Of a stretch of DNA of 64,000 nt, positions 25,373-37,223 are shown in pieces (positions within the stretch are counted from its first letter, which is position 1; each line of letters opens with the position of its first letter). Origin of the DNA: Amia ocellicauda (taxonomy: Eukaryota > Chordata > Actinopteri > Amiiformes > Amiidae). A program made the position numbers and the translations under genes. The stretch lies in contig NC_089856.1 in assembly GCF_036373705.1 (NCBI RefSeq), positions 3,419,501-3,483,500 on the forward strand. The letters are read 5' to 3'. The notes beneath the pieces were generated by a model. The model did not search any database and was not told the origin of the DNA. It saw nothing but the letters and a program-made list of their open reading frames with translations.

Positions 25373-26193
25373 GCGCTTTTCCACCGACAAGGAGCCGGTG
25401 CCTAATCTGGAACCGTTCTGCGATTTTTCCACCGCAAAAGAACTGGCTCCCGGCCACACGGAGCCGCCTTTTCTAGCACCAAAAACTTGCTGGTCTGGAA
25501 CCAAAGAACCAGTGACGTCAGGGGCCGGGGGGCGGGGTAAAGTCGTCTCCACCAAAAGTGATTTGCTGGAGTTCAGCCGCCATGTATAAAATGCCAGCAG
25601 AGACGCGAGCAGTGAGGAGAGTTTTGATTAAAAATGTGCTAAATCAGCAGCGAACAGCGGTCTGTCGAGGAGAGAGACACTACAGTAACAATATGGTCTC
25701 ACCAGGTCACCTAACTAGTTAGGAGTTGGCAAATGGAAGCAATGAGCTCACCTATGCATGTTAACTCTATCTTGTATTTTATTCAATACAGTAAAAGTGT
25801 CTGAAATAGCAAATTAGTGTAAATCCCTTAATGCATCAATACAAATAAATAAAAATAAAAGGCTGAGTTATCTTTGCATATTCGTATAGCTGTATTTTCG
25901 TTTCTGCTTGTCTACATGTGATCTCGCGTTGTATTGTTTTGTTTTTACAGTGTATCTGACGCTGAATGAGTTTAATTTTGATGGTTAAATATGGTTTCAA
26001 AGACGCAGTCGCCTCGGTGCTGATTATTATTGCCGAGTGTTTCTCCACTTCCACTCCGTGCTTGGGAACGCACACATCCAGTGATGTCAGCGTTCGGTTC
26101 CAAAACCGGTGGAAAAGCGGACCGGTTCGCAAAAAGCTCTGCTGGTTCCAAGGCTCTGGCACCAGCACCGGCTCCTTGTCAGTGGAAAAGCGT
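25373..26193. mobile_element. Non-autonomous TIR DNA transposon (~820 bp)
   Basis: The left end reads GCGCTTTTCCACCGACAAGG and the right end, reverse complemented, reads ACGCTTTTCCACTGACAAGG. Both continue into AGCCGGTGC, so the terminal inverted repeat is about 29 bp with two mismatches. Both ends are flanked by TA, compatible with a 2-bp target duplication. Internal sequence near both ends repeats GGTTCCA/TGGAACC-type motifs. No transposase-like frame is present, so it is a non-autonomous copy. The TIR style suggests the PIF/Harbinger-ISL2EU group, but I am not certain. Confidence 0.75.
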
Positions 26194-26195
26194 TA

Positions 26196-29100
26196 TGGGA
26201 TTAACTGGAATGGCAGGTAGGGTGAAGACAGCAGGAAGCAACTTTTCTTCTCACGGGAGAAACCGCGCCACGAGGAGGAAGAGGCACCGTATTCCCGCCC
26301 GGCCAGTTATCCCAGCCACAAGGAGAGGGTGAAAGCCAGCCCCCGATTCAACAGTCAGGAATGATCAGTCGTCCCATGACTTTTGGCACCACAGTGTACT
26401 GCAGTCAGTGGAATCTGCACCCCCACGTCTGTCATAAGATCAGCAGGCAGCCCTGAGCTTTAACTCAAGTTCAATTCTTCCTTTCCAATTCTGTTTCCAT
26501 TCAGCAGGTTAGAGTCTTTTGGGGAGGGGGCAAGAGCTGATTAGGCATACAGAGTACATTACCCTCTACCCAAAGCGTCGCTCCCACCGGGGAGAGGTTA
26601 GGAAGATTGGCAGGAGACGCCGCCACCACTGAACCACACACAGGCCCTGGCACGCCGGCACCTTTTCCATCTGTAAATCCTTTAAAGAAACATCACAGTC
26701 GTATCTGGTCCATTCGTCCACCCGACAGACAAACAAACAAATACATTGAACACACACAGTGCACAAACAGTGCTGGGATTGTGTATAAAGATAGCTCAAA
26801 ACCACGAACGGCAACGTGCGCCCAGGTTCTCCACACGCGTGAACGCGGACACACAGAGAAAGCCCCCCCCACCCCCCCGTTTTCAAGTCACAACGCACTC
26901 TTCAAGAAGCGGCATTTTATTTTTTGTGCGAGTAAGAAAAGCCAAACAGGTGCACAGCTAGTGAGTTCAGTCGCACACCTGCCTGACTAAAGGGAATACG
27001 GATTGTTTTTTATTTTAAATGAAAAAACGGGTGAGAGATAGAAGAAGAAGAAGAGGAGGAGAAAAAATAGAAAGCAGAAGAGTGCCATCTGTTTGGAGAG
27101 CCATGTAGAGGGGGGGGGAGACGACAGGCCTGTAAAACAAGAAAAAAAAGCGAGGATAGCCTTCAACAGGACTCAACAGGAAAAGGGGGGGCGAGCAGCA
27201 TTTGGCACAGAGAAATCAGCCCAGCATTATGAATAAATTGTTCTACATTGACTGTCAGCCCAGCTGAGGCATCGTTCTTAAAGTGGCACTGCTATTTTGA
27301 CGTAGGTTGTTTGTGTTTTTTTATTTTTTACTTTCTTCACCCGCCCTCCCCTCCCTCTCTCGCTCTCTCCTTCTCTGGTTTGCGGCTGGTGTTGTTCTAA
27401 TGGAGATGCCAAACTCGTTACTCTAACGCTGGGTGACAAGGGCACCTTGGGTTGCAGATGTTCGCGCCGATGACAGATGGTGCTGGCAAGCCAGGGACAG
27501 GGGACGAGCCCGTGCCAGCTTTGTGCCACCTGCAACCCCCACCCCTCCCCCCTACCCTCACCCCCTCCCGTCTCAAGCTGCGAGAGGATTTGCAGCCCCT
27601 GTGGGCTGTAACGGGAGGCGTCCCGGGGAGCGCGTCCGGCTCACTGGGCTCTGCGGTGAGGTGAGGAGAGGCCGGCGTGTCGCTGACGTGGGGGAGCGCT
27701 CTGTCAGCACCGAGCAGGGGGGAGCAGGGCTGTGCAGCTCCCTGCAAAGCCCTTCAGGATTATATCAATAGAAGGGCAGACATACGCACATAGATGGATA
27801 GATGGATGAGCAGGCAGGCAGACAGATATATAACTAGGCAGAGAGGCAGTTAGACAGGCAGGCAGACAGGCAGACTGACAGATACATAACTAGATAGACA
27901 GACAGGCAGACAGACAAATGGATAGATAGGTAGGTAGGTAGAGTGTACTACATTCATTATGAAAATTAAAGTGATACTCAGTGAAGTGTTTCTAACATGA
28001 AATTCTACGTAAAATGAAGACTTGCCACTAGGAAACTGCAGTCCAGCACTAAACCCACTGTATTGACGCACGGTCGGGACCTCTCAGTGGAGGGCAGTTA
28101 TCGGGGAACTGTCACAGGCAGGCGATCGTGGCAAACACAGGGCATCCTGCCATTCGCCCTGACAATACCCCCTCTCTAGGGTTTGGACTCAGAGTAACTG
28201 GTAGGAGGGTTCACATTTAAACATCAATGCGTGGATTAGTCAGGAGATTTCAAAGTGTCTGCCCATGGAGTGTGAGTGGTCACTTGGGATAAGAGTTAAA
28301 GAAAAAAGAAAAAGAAAGAGACTAAAGAACAGCCAAACGGCCAGCACCAACATTTAAAGATGTAACTACCCCACTTCCTAGTTTAACCTCTACCCCTGAC
28401 CCTTAGCCCAAAACACAATGGAACACCAGCTCACTCTCCCAAGTTCACTCTCGGCCCGAACTTGACAAAATTCATCAGAATTAAACTCATGTAATCGAAC
28501 CCCAGCCCGGGCCACTCCTTCCGCCCGGCACAAATCTGACCCTATAGCCAAGCCATAAGCTTACAGGCACTGTGAGGACAGACACAGGGATAGGAACTGG
28601 GTCAGCCATCGACGTCATATTCATGGGAGAGAACCGGGGAATAGGATAGGATTGGGACAGTTTTATTATGTTAGTTTTATTAATTTCTCAGCGGACACCC
28701 TTGACTTACAGCCGTCTTGAGAAACATTTTGCAGGTACAGAACAGAGTCAAGCTGTCCTGATTGTATTTTTGCACTTTAAAATGTTTCGTATGTCGGCTG
28801 GATGAGGGGACGTCCTTCACCTCCCACTCTCTCTCCCCCCCCCTCTCTCTCTCAGAGCGCGGTCACAACGTGAAAGGCGGGCGGCGTTCGTGACTCGAGG
28901 GCTTGGTGCATTTATCACAGCCTGTTTAGAGCTCCCTGCCCTCCCCGCACAGCTCCCCCCGACCTGGCAGCCAGCGCTTCCTGTTCCCAGCGAAACAACT
29001 GCCTGTTAAGAGGCTTTTAAGTGGCCCATTTGGAAGTTTCTCGAGATTCATGTATTTTTTAACATTGATTCACGGCGGTAATTAGAACAACAGGCCCATT

Positions 29101-29312
29101 CTGCACCTTCCACTTCTACACCCCGAGCTGTCGGACTGAAAGAGCGGCCCCCACCCCCACCCCCTGACACACACACACACACACACACTGGAGACAAAAG
29201 GCTGAAAGCTTACAGCTGGATAGGTTTAGAGGGATAATTTAAGTCAAGCTGCACATGGGGCTCAGAGTCCATTATGAACAGCGCTGTGGTTTTCTTCTGC
29301 GACTCGGCGTGC
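26196..29312. other. Noncoding stretch, no gene seen
   Basis: No supported exon. It contains an imperfect GACA/GATA tetranucleotide tract at about 27787-27942, a CT-rich run near 28826-28856 and a CA run near 29168-29189. The stretch around 28975-29110 is unique and AT/TTAA-rich and looks like possible conserved regulatory DNA (inference). Confidence 0.5.
27787..27942. repeat. Degenerate (GACA/GATA)n tetranucleotide tract
   Basis: Interspersed GATA, GACA, GGCA and GGTA tetramers over about 155 bases. Confidence 0.85.
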
Positions 29313-29546
29313 AGGATGAGGGGGCGGCAGCCATAATTAGCGCCAGTCACCCGGGGTCCTCTTAGAGAGCTGGAGAGACCTCACATACCCGCAGATCTAG
29401 CAACACCCGAATGATTTAAATAAGCAAAAGGAAGATAACAGTCTGTCCTGAGATGGGACTGGCAAAATAATCTTCTTCTCTAAAGCGTCAATCTGGAACT
29501 ACACAACTTCGAAGAACAACATGCAAACCACAGATGCCGAAGGACG
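29313..29546 (+). repeat. Inverted duplication, arm A (234 bp)
   Basis: This 234-base block equals the reverse complement of 31530-31763, with no indel and only three mismatches that I could find (at 29321, 29392 and 29495). It does not resemble a transposon end. Its right part also forms the left arm of the perfect palindrome at 29510-29618. Confidence 0.93.
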
Positions 29547-29618
29547 ATATTTAAGCAGGCCGAATCGGCCTGCTTAAATATCGTCCTTCGGCATCTGTGG
29601 TTTGCATGTTGTTCTTCG
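29510..29618. repeat. Perfect 109-bp palindrome
   Basis: Two 54-base arms are exact reverse complements around a single central base at 29564; the core reads GGCCGAATCGGCC. The symmetry breaks at 29509/29619. The outer ~37 bases of each arm are the same motif (CGTCCTTCGGCATCTGTGG...) found again at 31530-31566. Confidence 0.95.
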
Positions 29619-31529
29619 TGCGGTTTTCAGAAATGACAAAAGGAACAGGGACGGGCAGACGCCATTTTTCTGACCCGTGAGGAACGTCATTGCGGATTCC
29701 TGGATCCCAAAATGAGCTTCCATTTAGAACCATCCTCGCCAGCAAAGGTTAAGATCAGGATCGTAGATTATTATAATTCTTTCCTTTTGTCGTTCCAGCC
29801 GCGTCGCTTTTGTATCTGTTTCTGCCCGCCACACAATAAGTCGTTGTCTGCCTTTTCTCTCCGAACGCGCGCAGGGACAGGTTTAATTGCGCTGCGATAT
29901 GCCAAGCGCATCCTCCATTATGCCGTTGTTTCCCCCGCTCTGTTATTGCCGCGCCGTAATTCTATGTCCCGGCGCTGGCATCCTGCTCTGCCAGCTCTGT
30001 GCCGGCTGATGATAATGCCCGGGCCGCGCAGATGCAGGTGGAGACGGAGCCGCGCGTGGCAGCTGTGAGGGAGACGGCGCTGGGGAGGGTCTGCGGGTTA
30101 CAGCTGGATCGGCAGGCCGGCTCGGTGCCTCCACAGGAAGCAGCTATTGTTTTTCTATTTTTTGGGGGGGAGCTCTCGAAGGAGCGTATACCTGTGCTGA
30201 TGTCACAATATTATCTGCCCGTTCTTTATCAGGCACAGATATTCGCTCTCGTAGCAGATCATGTTTGTAAGAGTCATCTCTTCTGCTCACGTGATATGAG
30301 CGTCCCGTGTCCTAAAGGTCAAAGGTTAGAGCTTTATTTCTCCTCTTCCCGAGTTGTTTAATTTTTTAGCGTCTTTATGCTGGTAACGCTGGTTCTAAGC
30401 TTACACTGACATCCACAAGACCCCTCACCGCTGATGCTTTATTTTGACATGGATTTATGTGGGTAGATTTGAAAAATGAATTACCTCTTTCACCCGGACC
30501 ACTGCGTCTCTGCTGCCCGGTGGGGAACACCCGTGGGAGCACCTCGGCTGGACGTCGCAGTCAAGACGTTCTTCTGTTCCAGAAGAGCTGCAAATGATAT
30601 AAACCATATTTTACCTTAACCGATACACGCACACGGTGAAAATAAACACCATGAAACCATACCTGCTGCCATTTCGACATTAATGGAGGAAGAGGAAGTT
30701 CCTCCCAGGTACCTCAGACAGAGACCTGCGTCAATCACCGTGAAATAAAAAGCTAAACTGTCCTACCACTTGGTCACAGATAAGGTTTCCAGATTCTTAG
30801 GTGCTAAGTTCAGTGTCCCCTTCTGTTCTAGAGAACGACCTCTGACTTGGGAAGGAAAGAGCCACTGGCCAACCCCAGGGCCGTGCTCAGAGCTGGAGAC
30901 CGCACTGGCGGTGGCGGACCACTTCCCCCACATCCCAGTCCTCAGTCCAAGTTTCATATAATTTTTTTCCCAACGGCTGTGAAGAAACTGTAAAGGAAAA
31001 GTTAAAACTGGGGTGGGGGGTTGTCTTTGGCATCGAATTCAGGATGAAGGGTTTAGGGGTCCCATGTTGCACCACTTTGCATTCATTTAATAAAATACAA
31101 GAGGGGAGGAGGGGGACATGACAGATTAAAAACCAAAACTAAAAACTTTTAACGATCTTAAAAGCGGGTTTAAATGTTTAATAGCGGGCCATATGGATGC
31201 ATGCGGAGCAGCGCTTCACTCTGAACGTTTTCAATTTTCCCCACAAACGCCTCTCCGGCCCAGGAGAGGGCTGAGTCATGGTCTTGGCCGGATATTCTCC
31301 ATTAGGCCCAACCTGGGGACTGGCGGTTACGACACAGTGAGAAAGCCCAGCGGCAACGGGACCTGGCAAGCGGAGCCGGGTCGGTGCAGAACGGATTCAA
31401 GCCAGCAGAGCAAAGTGGCGAAGGCACTCTTGCAACATCCAGCGTACGGAAGTGTTTAGCGGGGCAGATGTGGAGATGCTTCTGACCAGACAATGAACCA
31501 CATTTCAAAAATGAAATGAAGCGAAATGA
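29619..31529. other. Spacer between inverted-duplication arms, no gene seen
   Basis: About 1.9 kb of unique sequence with a GC/CpG-rich patch around 29870-30120. No exon could be supported. Confidence 0.5.
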
Positions 31530-31763
31530 CGTCCTTCGGCATCTGTGGTTTGCATGTTGTTCTTCGAAGTTGTGTAGTTCTAGATTGACGCTTTAGAGAA
31601 GAAGATTATTTTGCCAGTCCCATCTCAGGACAGACTGTTATCTTCCTTTTGCTTATTTAAATCATTCGGGTGTTGCTAGATCTACGGGTATGTGAGGTCT
31701 CTCCAGCTCTCTAAGAGGACCCCGGGTGACTGGCGCTAATTATGGCTGCCGCCCACTCATCCT
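31530..31763 (-). repeat. Inverted duplication, arm B (234 bp)
   Basis: Reverse-complement copy of arm A at 29313-29546, about 98.7% identical. The homology stops abruptly at both ends. Confidence 0.93.
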
Positions 31764-34380
31764 AACTCTAACTCTGCCTGAATCACAGCCAGGTCCTCTT
31801 GTTTCACCACTGTACCCTTTAGGTTTAAGTTATGGTTGATTTTTCTCAATTAAATAATTAAGAATGAGTTCCACCCCACCTTTTTTAATTTTATGAAGCA
31901 TTTGAAAACTTGCACTAAAGTTAAAAAAGCCCACACATCTTTCCACCAAAGCTGTGCTTTTTTGAATGTTTTTCCTGGTTTCTGGGTCGTGGGTGGGGAG
32001 ATACAACATACAATAGTGTGAAAGTATACATGTGCAAATAAAACTGCAGTTTGTTTATTATGACAAAACATTCTCAGTAGTAGGACTTCAGTGTTCTGAG
32101 CATCTGGATTTGAAGACTCTCTATCCACCTTATTTTGAACTAAACTAAATGAGACAAAACAGGGTCCAGGCATACGCACAGGCGGGTCTGAGTGCCAGGA
32201 CCGCACACACGGCTCTCAGGGAAGGCCCTGCCTCGGGCCAGGCTGGAAGGCCCCCTCCTCAGGCTCCCTTTGCCCATGGCTGTCAGACAGCCCTGTTTTT
32301 CCATCGCGTGCCACTGCAGGTGGTCAGCTGTAAATTAGCCGTGCTGACCTCCGAGTGGCATTTCAGCCTGGAGCACCAGAGGCTTGGGGCCGCATCCCCG
32401 AGAGCCACCTCGAAGGTCAGCACCGAGCGGCCGCTGTGACGTCACTGCCGAGGCCGGGCCCGGTGCCGTGAACCTGCCCGGGGCCGGTTCGCAACTCGCC
32501 ACGAGAGAGTGGAGGCTGCGCTCCGACAGGGGGGTAAGGAAACGAAAAAAACAAGAGTAAGGAGAAAGTGTCATGGGGAACAAATTAGAACCACTTTCAT
32601 AATGCCCTGCTCTGAGCACGAGGGCTGCGAAGCCACGGTGACACCCTCCGACTGGGAGAACGCCCTTTGAGACTGACAGCAGGACGACGTCATCCAGGGC
32701 GTATCGGGGGGCTAGACGATCTCTTTCTGTGGTTTTCCAGACATCATCTTGTTCAGTACGATGGGCAGTTTAATTCCCCTCAAACAAGGTCCCACATGGC
32801 ATTCCTCAGCCGCTTGAAGGCATTTTCCACTTTGCTCCCACCGCACAGTGACTCGAGTCCCATCAGCCAGGCGGCTCTCACGGCACGCGACGCTCTGAAG
32901 CACCGCAGCGCTGATGGGAGATGTCACAGCGAGTGCGTGGAAGAGCGCGCGTCTGCCGCGTTGGCTCCGGAGCCACAATTATTAACAGCTCCTCCTCCCG
33001 CGGACCCGGTCACATTTAAGCTCTCAAACCTGGCAGAGTCGTTTCCCCAGCCAAACAAACCCTCTCCCCCCCCAAACCAGGGAACAGTGCATCTTTAATG
33101 ACGCTGGAGTGCCTGCGCAGCGAGGGAATAAAAAGCTGTGACATCTGTCTCAGTGAGTTCTGCACTCCAGTACGCCTCGTTTGTTGTACCGCTCACTCTC
33201 GAGGAGGTATAAAAGAGAGAGCGGGTGGGGGGGGCACATCACAGAGCCGCACAAGCCCCCAAGCTCCTTCCCTTTTCTTCTGCGCACTTTTTTCTTCTGG
33301 AGTTCACTTAGCTGATATTCCCAAATGCCATTTAGCGTCGGGCGGTGCCAAGAAGGGACGCCCCCCCTCCACCCCCCTGCCTGCCCGATCATGCGAAAGC
33401 CACCTGCCCGTCCTACAGCCCCGCCGTACCACTACTCACACCCCCCCCACCTCAGCTAACTGACGAAACGAACCTCTCCGCCGGCCGCTGGGATGCCATT
33501 GTGTTGCAAGGCACGATTGTGGGCCAATGCCTGGGCAGTCTGTCGCAATCACAGGGAGCACTTTAATGCAGGTGGAATAATCTTACACAGCTCAGAGGGC
33601 CTGTGTGGGTTGAATAATAATATATATATATATTTTTAATGACAATAATAAAGGACTGAAATTAATATTATAATAGATTGAACGTGTTTTATTTTTCAAA
33701 TGTAAATACATACAAATAAGGCATGTTCTCATTGTCATGGGATGAAGAAAGCCTATTACACATCATGGGAAAGGCTTATAATTAGTGGAATGACAGGACG
33801 GATTCTTGTTGTATTATTGTTGTTGATGTTAACAGTTATAGATGTAGGTGTAGCAGTATTTAATTAGAGTGTTTAAATGTGGTAATAATCTGACTGCTAG
33901 AAAATTCAGGATGGGTTAATTGGCCGAGCTACAGTTTGATGCTCACACCTGTACTCTGCACACTGCCATATGAACATGAGCGACAGTGAACGCACAAGAC
34001 CGAACACAAAACCGAGCAGGCACCAGCACCTTGGTTTCTGTCTGTTTTCCCACGCTGCAGGCCCTGGGGAGACTGGGCGGTGTGGCTATATTGGGGTTGC
34101 ACATTTACAATGGGACTTACATGTACACATGAACAGGTACACGTAACAGAAAACGCACAACCCAAGAGTGAGCCGATCTAGTGACGTGACCAGTGACACA
34201 CACATGACGTCACGCCTAGCTCATGCCCCCTCCAGATGAATCCATTCTGCTTTTAACACAGTGATTTATCTAACGTCATCTGCTGGGTATCAAATGAAAG
34301 AGAGCTCCACACAGTGAATGAAAAGGGGGAATGCATATTAAGACACATAGGCCTATATTCTCTTACAACGTTTTATGAAA
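31764..34380. other. Noncoding stretch, no gene seen
   Basis: No supported exon. A TATAAAAG box lies at 33208-33215 on the plus strand with no recognisable downstream gene. A short TA run is at about 33621-33632. Confidence 0.5.
33208..33215 (+). promoter_or_regulatory. Orphan TATA-box sequence
   Basis: TATAAAAG followed by a GAGAGAGCGGG stretch. It matches a TATA box, but no coding exon follows, so function is unproven. Confidence 0.2.
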
Positions 34381-34460
34381 TTATTATTATTATTATTATT
34401 ATTAAGATTTGTATTTCTTGGCAGAAGTGTTTATCCAGGGCGACTTATAACATAATAAAT
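34381..34460 (-). mobile_element. ATT run plus tRNA-SINE 3' tail
   Basis: An (ATT)8 run is followed by TTGGCAGAAGTGTTTATCC and AGGGCGACTTATAA. The reverse complement of the latter is the fish SINE tail type GTCGCCCTGGATAA...GCGTCTGCCAA. The body of the SINE is not recognisable. Confidence 0.65.
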
Positions 34461-34779
34461 GAATGAGAGGAACAGGAGTTAGAGTTGTGAATGCCAGATA
34501 TATTTCTATTTAAGGGTCGGTTATTTCTCGCTGGATGAAACTGGTCAAATACAGAGATTTGAATGTTGGAGAAAGTTAAAAGTGTAATATGCGACACGTC
34601 GGAACTGATGAATAATGTCAAAACTATGAAAACAAGCTGGTGTTGGTGAATAAATGTAGACTCACCCGAGCTGCAGCTCCGAGAAATAAACGGGAAATAA
34701 GAAAATGTGCAGCAGCTGCGGCAGCACTTCTAACTTTCTGTGCGGCGCCTCCAAAAACACGCCACAGCTTCTTATTTCT

Positions 34780-34880
34780 CCTCTGTGATTGGCTGACAGT
34801 GACAGATCTGCGCGACTCCGCCAATGGGATCGGTGGAATTCTGCAGATCTGCGCAGATCTGCGGCGCTACAAGCCAATGG
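34780..34880 (-). repeat. Dispersed AGATCTGCGC-rich repeat, copy 1
   Basis: On the minus strand this reads CGCAGATCTGCGCAGATCTG, then a CCGATCCCATTGGCGGAG block. Related blocks occur at 44398-44495 and 58995-59115. CCAAT/ATTGG pentamers sit at three points, giving it a promoter-like look. Confidence 0.6.
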
Positions 34881-36159
34881 CTTCCTCTCAGTGGAAATAC
34901 TTTGACAGAGTAAATTAAAACACTGTTAAGAGTATAATATGTGCAGTGCAATTAATATACCACACATCTACAGCTGGTGTGTTAACCCACCTAAAAGCCA
35001 AACACCCTTGTGCGACACTATGACAGAAAAGGAAGGAGGAGCAACAAACAAACTAATATCATTAAAACACACACAGCCAGCTATTGCTAAATGTGTTTTC
35101 ACTGGGACTTGAGCGCACAGGTAAGTTGTTGTGTTAGATTTTAAAATAAAGTGCAGAACTAATTGCAATTGCAAAAATGGTCACATTGCATTATTTGGCA
35201 TTTAAATATTTTTGTTATTGCGTTTCCAAGACATTGCAGCAGAGTCCGGGCGAGCTCGTTTCCACCCGATGACATTTTTGAGCTGCAAGTTATTCTTATG
35301 TATTTATGTGACTGTCATGATCGGCTCATATAAACTGCTGTGTGTTTTGATGTGACACTTGCAGACACTGGGCCTGACAGTCCTCTCTGGTCGGCCAGGA
35401 CTGGAGATGGAAGAATCCAGTAACAGACAGTTTCCCTCTGAGAGCCGGGCAGTGTGTTTAGTGTGTCAGACTGACACACCGCAGTGTCAAACCCCTCGGG
35501 GGTCTTACCCGTTCAGCTCTCCCCCCTCTGGGTCTAATACAACAGAATCAAAATGTTTCTTGTTTTAATAATAAGTACCGTGTGTTCATTGTATTTTCTT
35601 GCACTCTGAGTGTTTTACATTTGAAGTTTGAAAAAGTGTGGGGACCACTGCGCTACGGAGCCCCGGAGGGGACACGGGGGGAAAGTGCTCATTATTTTAC
35701 GTTCTCTCTCAAAACGTATATCTTCCCAATTTAGAGAATGATTTCAGCCAATGATTAGTGTATTGGTTTCGGTACACAATGCGTCTCTTAACTTTCTCGC
35801 TCATCATGATTTACTATTCTGTGTGGTTATCCTAGCCATGGGAGCATCCGCATTACTGTAGACGTGTTTAGAAACATATTCTTATTTACAATGCAAGTGA
35901 CTCAATAACTGGGAACCATTGTTGGGAGGGGAATGAAGTGCACAGACACTGGTCCCGCAGTGGAAAGGCAACGCAAAGTGTGGTGCGAGGTTTAAGTCAG
36001 GCTTTTATATCCACAGGCACAGCAGCTCTCTCTCTTGCAAAGATGCGTTTCACTGAATCACTACCCAGGACAATCGTTTTTCTTCTATTCAGTTTATATA
36101 TTATTGGGGAAACTGATGTCAAAATGATGCATCACCAAACGTATTAAGTCATGTATGCA

Positions 36160-36160
36160 C

Positions 36161-36214
<54 letters not shown>
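36160..36214. repeat. (AAT)n microsatellite
   Basis: About 17-18 uninterrupted AAT triplets. Confidence 0.95.
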
Positions 36215-36215
<1 letters not shown>

Positions 36216-36913
36216 TATTTAGATTAATTATTATAATACAACTCAAAACGTTGGTATGTATACACGCGAAATAACTGTCCTCAATAGAGACAGCCGCTTT
36301 AATAGGTTACCGATACATCCCCCCCTTCCTTATTACGCCATCGCTCATTGATGTTGTTACATAATTTTATTACGTAACAGTCTGGGTTACAACAATACAT
36401 ACAACAGTGAGCTGCAGGCGACATTAAAATGTGCTTTGCGTTAATCATCCGTCACATATCACATAACACGACAGAACATACATTGCAATTTCCACATGTT
36501 TCAAGGACGTGATTGAAACCATTTTCAGTTAGAAGCGTCTTTCATCGGAAAGTGCAACACTAAGAGCATCCACACGGGGGCGTGATAGAGCCTCCGACAG
36601 ACAAACTGGCACAAGAGTGAGCCCGTCACACAGGCGCTGTTTTCGGGGCCCAGCTCAGCAACAGCTCTGCAAAGTGTGTCCTTTTCAAAACAAACAGCAC
36701 GCTGGGTAAGATACCCATTGTCAGTGCAACACAACTGCACCATTGCACGACACTCAACTGTATGTGAGCCAATGGCCAGGCCACCCGTCTGAGACTGAAC
36801 ACAGTTGTATCATATACTGCAAGAATAGTATCTGTTAGTATATATTAAACATGATTCTTGTCTGTCTGCCAGTTGGCTTAATTCAATATTGATAGGTTTA
36901 GAGAAGGGGGTCT

Positions 36914-36919
36914 TTTATT
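36914..36919 (-). terminator. Candidate dand5 polyadenylation signal
   Basis: AATAAA on the minus strand, only 34 bases past the dand5 stop codon. If used, the 3' UTR would be very short. A second AATAAA at 36366-36371 is an alternative. Confidence 0.4.
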
Positions 36920-36953
36920 GGACATCCCTCCATGTCATAATTAAGTCATGCAG

Positions 36954-37223
36954 TCAGTCAAGCTTTAACCCTTTGTGCCTCGGTGTTTGAGGTGCGGGGG
37001 CCTGGCCGCCGGTCTCACACTTGCACTCCTCCACCAGGACGACGCGCTTCTCCCGCAGGCCCGGAGCTCCGCGGCAGCGCAGCGGCACCGACACGACCCG
37101 GGTCTTCACCGGCGCGCAGCGGGAGCAGGGGGCTGCCCCGGGGGGCACGTACAGGGACAGGCACAGGCCGACGCACAGCCTGTTGGGCACCGTGACCGCG
37201 TCGCAGCCTGGCGCCGAGACGCG
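36954..37223 (-). CDS. dand5: dand5 exon 2 (DAN cystine-knot domain)
   Basis: 89 codons plus a TGA stop. It starts RVSAPGCDAV after the acceptor and carries eight of the nine DAN cysteines. The C-terminal tail after the last CKC is basic and short. Confidence 0.92.
   Translation of the reverse strand, partial: RVSAPGCDAVTVPNRLCVGLCLSLYVPPGAAPCSRCAPVKTRVVSVPLRCRGAPGLREKRVVLVEECKCETGGQAPAPQTPRHKGLKLD

Larger units (their letters stand above)
34881..36953. other. Noncoding stretch left of dand5, no gene seen
   Basis: No coding exon supported. It includes an (AAT)n array at 36160-36214 and two TTTATT sites (36366-36371 and 36914-36919) that read AATAAA on the minus strand, downstream of dand5. 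Confidence 0.5.
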
